Below, piece after piece: positions 55,986 to 64,000 of a DNA stretch of 64,000 bases. Position 1 is the stretch's first letter, and every line of letters begins with the position of its first letter. The notes below the pieces were generated by a model. The model was not told the origin of the DNA. It was given only the letters and a program-made list of their open reading frames with translations, and did not search any database. Made by a program: the position numbers and the translations under genes. Where the stretch lies: NCBI GenBank assembly GCA_945910005.1, contig CAMDTW010000361.1:1-64000 (forward strand), in the 5' to 3' direction. This DNA is from Isoperla grammatica. Lineage: Eukaryota; Arthropoda; Insecta; Plecoptera; Perlodidae.

Positions 55986-58440
55986 GGCCCGCGCATAGCG
56001 TCACGTGGATACAAGATCGCTGGCCGGCTGCCGCTTCGCGCGTGTTAAAATGCTACTCTCCTCCACTGATTAAATATTTATCGTCAAAATTTAAGTCGTA
56101 TTTGAATGTGTTTGATATATGATTACTAACAATGCATTATATAAGTTGATAGAAATATAAGCTCAGTAGAAACTACTATAATATTAGGCGTACAGTGGTA
56201 ACATGAAGACATGACCGATACACACATCTTTGCGTGTTTATGTGTCATGTGAACGTGATAAAACCGTCACAGCAACATAAAACACACAATGTGCATTTTG
56301 CAGGTAAATATATAGTTACACCAAACACATTTTAACTAGAATTATTTCGCTTTAGCATTATCATTTTATTCGTACCCAGAGTTACGCCTAATTCGATTAC
56401 GTCAGTGATGATTCGTATCATTATATAATATTGCGTATTATTATATAATGCTTACATGGGCCAAAATTCCAGTACGGTACTGGACTAAAGCCCCAACCAC
56501 AATTTTTGGCATCGTGATCGTAATCGGATTCGTGATTGCAATCGTACAATTTCCCATTACAATCAATTACGACGTTACGATTTAGTTGTGAACAGTGCCA
56601 TAAGAACCATGTAAGTTAACTTTTTACGATTTCCGGCTGGCGATCCCGATCTCGATACCGAAAATTGTGGTTAGGAGGCATGGTTAGGCCCATGTAAACG
56701 TAGCACATAATAATGCTACAAAGAAATAAGCAATATTATGCGTGCATAATAATGTTGTAGGCCTACTGTACAGTATAACGTCACATCACATGCAATACAA
56801 ATATCAAGTCGGTACATTTCATTTGTAAACTGTTCAATTACGAATCATAATGTGATTGTGCTAGCTTTAGATACGAGCGTATAAATGCAAATTCAAATAC
56901 GGTGGGTTTTCCGTCTAGATATTACGTGTAAATAATATAAGGTGTTTGGAGGGGATGATCATCAAAATCTGATAATGCGAATCAGTTGTAAGTTTTAAAT
57001 TTCATTGAATATATCAATAAATTAAAAATAACAATAATATTATTTAAACTTAATTGAAACAGATAAAATGACGGCATTGCTTTGACTACAGCTGTAGCTT
57101 ACTGTTCTGCAATACAAACTAATAACGTAAATATATTTAGAGAATGGTTTATGTGGGTGCCTTTATTTATGCCTTTATGGAGATGTTCGTATATGGCAGT
57201 CAGTAACAATATTATTCTGATATATTTGACTTACCGTGGTAAAGACTCGACTACTCTATGTTATAGTTTTCCGTCTACTTTGGGTATCGAGCCTTGTACC
57301 TCTGTGGCAATTTGCGAAGCCGACATTAGTTTTGAGACGCATCCTGGTTTGACTTTTCGTGATTTTTTTGGTGAACAACCCAACAACTTGTGTTTTAAAT
57401 CCCAATGAAAATCAAAGAGTTCAAAATGTTCAGAACGAATTCTACAATTCTTTCGATTGACTTTGTCAGACCCATTACAAAATCGAACCCAAATTAAACA
57501 CAATCGTTTATTAGGGAATCTAAAAAAAAAAAATTTATTTATCCGTCGGCACTCTGTAAATCGCTTTGTTTGGTAGGGCTTCTGTTGTTACATCCACTCA
57601 CCACACAATCATCATTATTAGTATTTTTAACTGTATAGTACATTACTACATAATAATGTATTATTTTAAACAATATATAAAAAGCTTTTACGAACGAAGC
57701 ATACGAATAAACAATTGCTTACTAATAGTAACGCTGTACAAACGTGGAGAACCAACTGTGCAGGTCAAAATATGCAAATATAGACTATCACATCACGTCA
57801 CACTTATTAATATCTTTAAAAAAAAACGTTCATATTATAATATCGGAACTTCGAATTGACAAAGTACGTATAAAATAACACTTAAATAAAAGTTAATTAC
57901 TTTTTTACATTCTTCCGGAACTAAGCACTTTGGGTAGATAATTCTACATTTTTAAACACTCAAATCAAACGCACTGACAACAGTTCTCAATATCTTTGTG
58001 GTATCTACACTCATCGAGACGTTTGGACACAAGTCCTTGCACATTGGAAGAAGACGACACACTATTGAGAGGTCCAGATACGGCCAGTAAGAGAAGTTTA
58101 TAAACATTTGTGGAAGTAAGCAATCGTAATAAAGTTATGATGACTTGGCGAGAATAAAGCTATCGTAAAAAGGTTTCGAACTAACAAGGATCGAGCGAAC
58201 ATAACTGAGAGTAGTTTTGTGTGCGTGTTTATTTACGAAAGTGAGTTTATATCGGTATCAAGAAAATGCAATGTAATAGTTCTGTTGTGGCAATATTACT
58301 GATATCTGAAGAAGATTATAAGTTGTCACCAACACGGCAACCATAAACAAAGTGCGAGGATTTGAAATATAAGTGTTTAGTTAAGAACAGAGACAGTATT
58401 CATTGATTACCCTGTCAATAAATCAGAGTGGAGGCCTGAA
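55986..58440. other. AT-rich, no gene recognised
   Basis: ORFs 57082-57408 (plus) and 57566-57859 (plus) have no known motif and no good splice or promoter context. 56490-56660 has a weak inverted relation (gccccaaccacaatttttgg and aaaattgtggtt). Otherwise featureless. Confidence 0.4.
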
Positions 58441-58530
58441 TGCGAGCACTTGACTCGTGCACTGGGCGATTCTTGTATCCACGTGACGTCACGAGCGGGC
58501 CGGTTTGCCGCGAGCATCTGCGCAATGTCA
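58441..58530. repeat. G/C-rich segment inverted relative to 55960-56050
   Basis: 'cttgtatccacgtgacgtca' and 'gcgggccggtttgccgcga' are the near inverse of 'gcgtcacgtggatacaag' and neighbours at 55999-56015. With the flanking 72-bp repeats this suggests a composite or rearranged element. Confidence 0.5.
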
Positions 58531-58559
58531 TACCTAGCCCACACAGTAATATCATTGTA

Positions 58560-59975
58560 TCATGGGCGATACGTGCTGACATTCACACAACTTTATAATT
58601 GACTTTTGACTATTGATTAAGCGAGTTGAACCATAGGCGATACGTGCTGACGTTTACACAACTTCACTATTGACTTTTGACTATTGACTAAGCGAGTTGA
58701 ACCATAGGCGATACGTGCTGACGTTCGCACAACTTTACTTTTGACTTTTGACTATTGATTAAGCGAGTTGAACCATAGGCGATACGTGCTGACGTTCACA
58801 CAACTTTACTATTGACTTTCGACTATTGATTAAGCGAATTGAACCATAGGCGATACGTGCTGACGTTCACACAACTTTACTATTGACGTTTGACTATTTA
58901 TTAAGCGAGTTGAACCATAGGCGATACGTGCTGACGTTCACACAACTTAACTATTGACGTTTGACTATTTATTAAGCGAATTGAACCATAGGCGATACGT
59001 GTTGACGTTCACACAACTTTACTATTGACTATTGACAATTGATTAAGCGAGTTGAACCATAGACGATACGTGCTGACGTTCACACAACTTTACTATTGAC
59101 TATTTACTATTGATTAAGCGAGTTGAACCATAGGCGATACGTGCTGACGTTTACACAACTATACTTTTGACTATTTACTATTGATTAAGCGAGTTGAACC
59201 ATAGGCGATACGTGCTGACGTTCACACAACTTTTCTATTGACTTTTGACTATTGATTAAGCGAGTCGAACCATAGGCGATACGTGCTGACGTTCACACAA
59301 CTTTACTTTTGACTTTTGACTATTGATTAAGCGAGTTGAATCATAGGCGATACGTGCTGACGTTCACACAACTTTACTATTGACTTTTGACTATTGATAA
59401 AGCTAGTTGGACCATAGGCAATACGTCTGACGTTCACACAACTTTACTATTGACTTTTGACTATTGATTAAGCTAGTTGAACCATAGGCAATACGTCTGA
59501 CGTTCACACAACTTTACTATTGACTTTTGACTATTGATTAAGCGAGTTGAACCATAGGCAATACGTCTGACGTTCACACAACTTTACTATTGACTTTTGA
59601 CTATTGATTAAGCTAGTTGAACCATATGCGATACGTGCTGACGTTCACACAACTTTACTATTGACTTTTGACTATTGATTAAGCTAGTTGAACCATGGCG
59701 ATACGTGCTGACGTTCACACAACTTTACTATTGACTTTTGAATATTGATTAAGCTAGTTGAACGATAGGCGATACGTGCTGACGTTCACACAACTTTACT
59801 TTTGACTTTTGACTATTGATTAAGCGAGTTGAACCATAGGCGATACGTGCTGACGTTCACACAACTTTCCTGTTGACTTTTGACTATTGATTAAGTGAGT
59901 TGAACCATAGGCGATACGTGCTGACGTTCACACAACTTTACTATTGACTATTGACTATTGACTAACGAATTGAAA
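58560..59975. repeat. 72-bp tandem array, long block (about 19 copies)
   Basis: Same unit as at 55.7 kb and in the same orientation: ctgacgttcacacaacttta, ctattgacttttgactattg, attaagcgagttgaaccata, ggcgatacgtg. Units carry point variants (gcgagttg/gctagttg/gcgaattg). Copies near 59420-59590 share a deletion (caatacgtctgacg), a sign of local duplication. 'gtcaatagtcaatattcac' at 60110 may be the inverted outer end. Confidence 0.9.
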
Positions 59976-61257
59976 ATATCAATATCTCAATTCCTTGGTC
60001 AAGTCTTAGTCTCAGCCAATCAGCGCGCAGAACTCTCGCTCGCAGCCAATGAAAGGAAATGGGTGTTAGGTTTGTGGCTTGACTATGAAGTAATCACGGT
60101 GGGGTTTAGTCAATAGTCAATATTCACTAGTAATTTATGTGGCCTAATGACACATTATTTACGGTGCAAAACTCTTTTAAAACGACGTAATCATTAGTAA
60201 ACATATATTATATACTGCTATCGGCGTAAGATGTGTTGTCGTCACGGATTATGTAATAAACGATGCCAGGTATCAAGCCATTTCTCCTCCACCTTACCAC
60301 CTCTATTCGGTACCAGCTAAGCGCCCGCGAGAAAGGATTGCGGGGAGGGTTGCGGTAGACTGCAGACCCATCAAGCAGGATCGAGTCATTGTTACAAATT
60401 GCAATCTTTCAAATAATGTTAGATGATCTCAATTAATTTTCAGATATATGGAATAATCACGAAAAGTGTGTATACAATTAACTTTGATTTTAAAATAGCT
60501 TAAAAACGTCAATTTTATAGCAATGATATCCTCATCATTATAATTTTCAGACAACGCCAAAAGCTATTTTTAAAATTCAAAGTTTATTTTAGATCAGTTT
60601 TTCGTGATTATTCCAATGGCTTGTTGGATGAAAAAATCGATTGATTTTCTTGTTCTCAACTAAGCCACGGACCCACTGTAAACCCAAACATATATGTCGA
60701 GTCATTTGACGCTGACGCTTTTGCGTAAGTCGAATGAAAAAGTCTCACCGTTCAATGAAGCTTCGTTCGGCCCACAGCGCAGGTTTCGTTTTGCCTGTGA
60801 CGTAGATCGATAGGGGTTCGATCGTGTAGCTGAAATCCCCATTCAAATTAAACGCGAGAAACAACGTCTCACTTCCACGTCTCGTAACTCACTCAATTGT
60901 AGCCCGATTTCCAAATGAGTGACATCGACGAAATCTGTGAAACATTCTAATTTGTTATATGGGATTTATTGTCGATTCTTCCGAAGAGGTTTTTTTCAAC
61001 TTTTTTTCCTCATCTTATATATGTATTTTGTCTTGCCGAATTGCCAACCTTTATATTTTTGTCTTTATTTTATGTTAAAATGTTAAAAGTTATTACTTAG
61101 GAAATTTTATGAAGAATACATGTACCTTGTTTGTTTATAATTTAATGAATTGTGTTTCTACCTATAATTGTCGATTCTAGTTTCTTGTTATATATGCGAG
61201 GTTTTTATGATGATGGAAACAAAACCTTGTAATCGCTACCCCGCTATAGGTTTCTCA
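59976..61257. other. No gene recognised
   Basis: It contains the dispersed word 'cttgttctcaactaagccac' (60648) shared with 36.1 and 43.2 kb, and a loose inverted repeat around 60435-60620 (cgaaaagtgtgt..; aaaactgatct..). No exon was recognised. Confidence 0.35.
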
Positions 61258-61522
61258 CGGCAAGAAGTAAGATAGTATCAGGACAGCCCACATAGTTTCC
61301 AACTTAACAAGCGCGAAACACTGACGTTTTTCCCGATTATCTACTACAATTTGGTTGCGTAGGTTTTTGGACGGTAACGCACAAGAAAACGTGCAAGCAG
61401 GTTTTCGTCAAAAAACTTTACGCAACCACAATGTACTAGATAATCGGGAAAAACGTTAGTGATTCACACTTGCTTATAATTGTGGACGGTCCGGACTCCC
61501 CTGACACTATCTTACTTCTTGG
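61258..61522. mobile_element. Fold-back MITE, 'aggtctctcacagcaagaa' family, copy 3 (right end truncated)
   Basis: It starts aggtttctcacggcaagaag, with inner arms cccgattatct, tcaaaaaactttacgcaacc and tagataatcgggaaaaacg. The right end stops at ttacttcttgg. Confidence 0.75.
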
Positions 61523-62279
61523 TCGGCATACGGCTTCAAAAAAGCCACAAGAAATAAGAAAAATGATCTCTATAAGGGACCTCCTACTTGTTATCGATCG
61601 GATATCTTATCAGTTAAATTCTGATTACACTCAATCAGTAAGTGTTGCCAACCGTTGAGGTAAATATCGAGGTAGGTATACATACACAGTTTCTCGTAAC
61701 GAGTAACCATTCATTTTGTTTTATTAATTATATTTAATACATTTTTTAATCAAGCACTGCTTCAAACGACCAAATTAATTAAGTTAAGACCAATAAAGTT
61801 GCTTGTACTACAAGGGACAGTGAACATTGCGATGTTTTAAAAACCCGTTCTCAGATATGGGGTAAGCTTCACAAAAAGTCTAAAGTTAAGATGGTCTTAC
61901 AGACTGATAACATACTTAGCACCTCTTGTGAAACCAGATCTAAGTATCTAGTAAAGTGTTTGTGTGAGACTGTTGGTAAAAAACGAGAAGTTATTCTAAA
62001 AAACGTTAAAAATATCAATGTTTTGCTTTTAGGTAAAGAAGATGTCGCCGGAATGGCCAAAGAAGGTTCTGACCAAACCGTGACCTCTCAGGTGATGAAA
62101 CACAAAAATATTTGAATTGTCTTACAAAAACTAGGTCGATCCTCTATAACCCTGTTGCCACGTAGAGCGACTTTCGACGAAGGAGGAAAATTGGATCTGG
62201 AACTCACTCTGAAAAGACATTAGGCTAACAAACAATTCTCTAAAAGTTAATTTTGTACCGCTAAACTGCAGCACGCATA
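61523..62279. other. No gene recognised; decayed MITE at 61866-61938
   Basis: The fragment with aaagttaagatggtcttac and cacctcttgtgaaaccagat is a degraded copy of the 32.9-kb element. The rest shows no exon with convincing context. Confidence 0.4.
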
Positions 62280-62571
62280 AATGTATGTATGTATGTATGT
62301 ATGTATGTATGTATGTATGTATGTATGTATGTATGTATGTATGTATGTATGTATGTATGTATGTATGTTTGTATGTATGTATGTATGTATGTATGTATGT
62401 ATGTATGTATGTATGTATGTATGTATGTATGTATGTATGTATGTATGTATGTATGTATGTATGTATGTATGTATGTATGTATGTATGTATGTATGTATGT
62501 ATGTATGTATGTATGTTTGTATGTATGTATGTATGTATGTATGTATGTATGTATGTATGTATGTTTGTATG

Positions 62572-62602
<31 letters not shown>

Positions 62603-62983
62603 GTATGTATGTATGTATGTATGTATGTATGTATGCATGTATGTATGTATGTATGTATGTATGTATGTATGTATGTATGTATGTTTGTATGCATGTATGT
62701 ATGTATGTATGTATGTATGTATGTATGTATGTATGTATGTATGTATGTATGTATGTATGTATGTATGTATGTATGTATGTATGTATGTATGTTTGTATGT
62801 ATGTATGTATGTATGTATGTATGTATGTATGTATGTATGTATGTATGTATGTATGTATGTATGTATGTATGTATGTATGTATGTATGTATGTATGTATGT
62901 ATGTATGTATGTATGTATGTATGTATGTTTGTATGTATGTATGTATGTATGTATGTATGTATGTATGTATGTATGTTTGTATG

Positions 62984-63014
<31 letters not shown>

Positions 63015-63188
63015 GTATGTATGTATGTATGTATGTATGTATGTATGCATGTATGTATGTATGTATGTATGTATGTATGTATGTATGTATGTATGTTTGT
63101 ATGCATGTATGTATGTATGTATGTATGTATGTATGTATGTATGTATGTATGTATGGTATGTATGTATGTATGTATGTATGTATGTATG

Positions 63189-63219
<31 letters not shown>

Positions 63220-63406
63220 GTATGTATGTATGTATGTATGTATGTATGTATGTTGTATGTATGTATGTATGTATGTATGTATGTATGTATGTATGTATGT
63301 ATGTATGTATGTATGTATGTGGTATGTATGTATGTATGTATGTATGTATGTATGTATGTATGTATGTATGTATGTATGTTGTATGTATGTATGTATGTAT
63401 GTATGT
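62280..63406. repeat. (ATGT)n microsatellite, about 1.1 kb, with an internal duplication
   Basis: Nearly uninterrupted ATGT units. Rare variants (tttgt, taag, gcatg) occur in the same order at 62515/62561/62600/62635/62682 and at 62927/62973/63012/63047/63094, a constant offset of about 412 bp, so a block was duplicated. Phase slips occur near 63155, 63253, 63320 and 63379. ORFs of repeating YVCM or HTYI are artefacts. Confidence 0.97.
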
Positions 63407-64000
63407 AGAGCACTGTGCATGTATTTTTTAATGTTTTACCTACGCGTTTTAACTTAAAAAAGTCACAATAATGATAGTTATTTGTGAAAAATTAAAATGT
63501 TAAGTATGGATTGTTTGGAAGTGTTCAAATAGCAAAACAAAACATGTTTTAGATCAAACTTAGTGTACAAAAAGTAATTAATTACTTCAATGTTTATGGT
63601 AAAAAGTAGTTTATTAGTTACAAAAATAAGTTTTGAAATTAAAATTTGTCTTCTTTGATTTTCGTCATGAGGTAAAAGTGGAGGAAATTTGAATAAGGAG
63701 AATTAAAAGAGATTAAAAGTGCGGTAATTGAAGCTCTGTTTAGGTATCTATTTATTGAGTATGATATTTTCTTTGGTGCTATAAAAATTAAGGAATATGA
63801 GCTTCCTAAATACGGGCTACAGACCGACGGAATGAATAATCTCAAATTACAACGAAAAAGAAGTGAAATTACTTTTCTGTTGCATTGAGAATCTTATAAT
63901 AATATTACTGGCACAGTACTGAAAAAAGGTAATTTCGGTACAACAACGCCTTACTTTCTACCAGTACTAACAATTGAAAGAAAATCAACATATATCTGGC
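63407..64000. other. AT-rich, no feature recognised
   Basis: No exon, tRNA or clear inverted repeat was seen up to the right edge. Confidence 0.4.

Noticed and set aside
57082..57408. 108-codon plus-strand ORF as a possible third exon or separate gene
   Set aside because: No recognisable motif, no matching splice phase to the small secreted gene, and AT-rich context like its surroundings.
62131..63457. Long ORFs of HTYI or YVCM repeats
   Set aside because: They translate the (ATGT)n microsatellite.

Overview
The window is eukaryotic nuclear DNA, most likely from an arthropod. The basis is spliced exons with canonical GT/AG sites whose conceptual product resembles the insect cell-surface protein Borderless (Bdl; Turtle/IGSF9 family), an arthropod-type initiator (TCAGT) at a second gene, a eukaryotic tRNA-Ser with a T-run terminator, and many tRNA-derived SINEs and fold-back MITEs. 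The species cannot be named from the sequence. The assembly has one 200-N gap (30506-30705).

Main gene: on the minus strand I can assemble eight exons of one gene. From N- to C-terminus they lie at 51421-51279, 31188-30972, 28466-28185, 27008-26818, 26183-26039, 23749-23591, 21928-21751, and the array beginning at 20697. Every splice phase fits: 0, 1, 1, 0, 1, 1, 2 between consecutive exons. The exons encode four Ig domains and the start of the first fibronectin-III domain. The signal-peptide exon lies to the right of the window or was not recognised. The rest of FN3-1, any later domains and the membrane segment lie left of position 1.

The striking feature is that six of these eight exons have one splice junction amplified as a tandem array on the intron side. 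The 20.7-kb satellite filling positions 1-20703 (about 110-bp unit, roughly 187 copies) is the amplified acceptor plus 5' part of the FN3-1 exon. Each unit reads ctcag|GTACCGGCC and then encodes YRPADSPEWRTYPV, which is exactly the continuation expected after the preceding exon ends in QYSV-TG. Similar arrays sit at the acceptors of exons 1, 2, 6 and 7 and at the donor of exon 3. At exon 7 the 93/87-bp units stay open and in frame through 15 copies, so up to 15 nested acceptors could give proteins with 1-15 copies of an Ig F/G-strand segment.

Other genes: a small secreted-protein gene starts on the plus strand at 54251 (TATA, TCAGT initiator, 18-residue signal peptide exon, second exon at 55504), probably nested in the 5' part of the minus-strand gene. 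A tRNA-Ser(AGA) lies at 50709-50790.

Layout: 1-20703 satellite; 20741-21121 piggyBac-type MITE; 21.1-21.7 kb 15-bp-repeat fold-back; 21.75-31.7 kb exons 7 to 2 with their arrays and MITEs; 31.7-51.2 kb a large intron packed with SINEs, MITEs and a 3-kb array of a 150-bp unit (43.5-46.5 kb); 51.3-52.7 kb exon 1 and its array; 53.3-54.8 kb (ATT)n tracts around the small-gene promoter; 55.7-56.0 and 58.6-60.0 kb a 72-bp tandem repeat; 62.3-63.4 kb an (ATGT)n array of about 1.1 kb. Most long ORFs in the window are read-through of these tandem repeats and are not genes.
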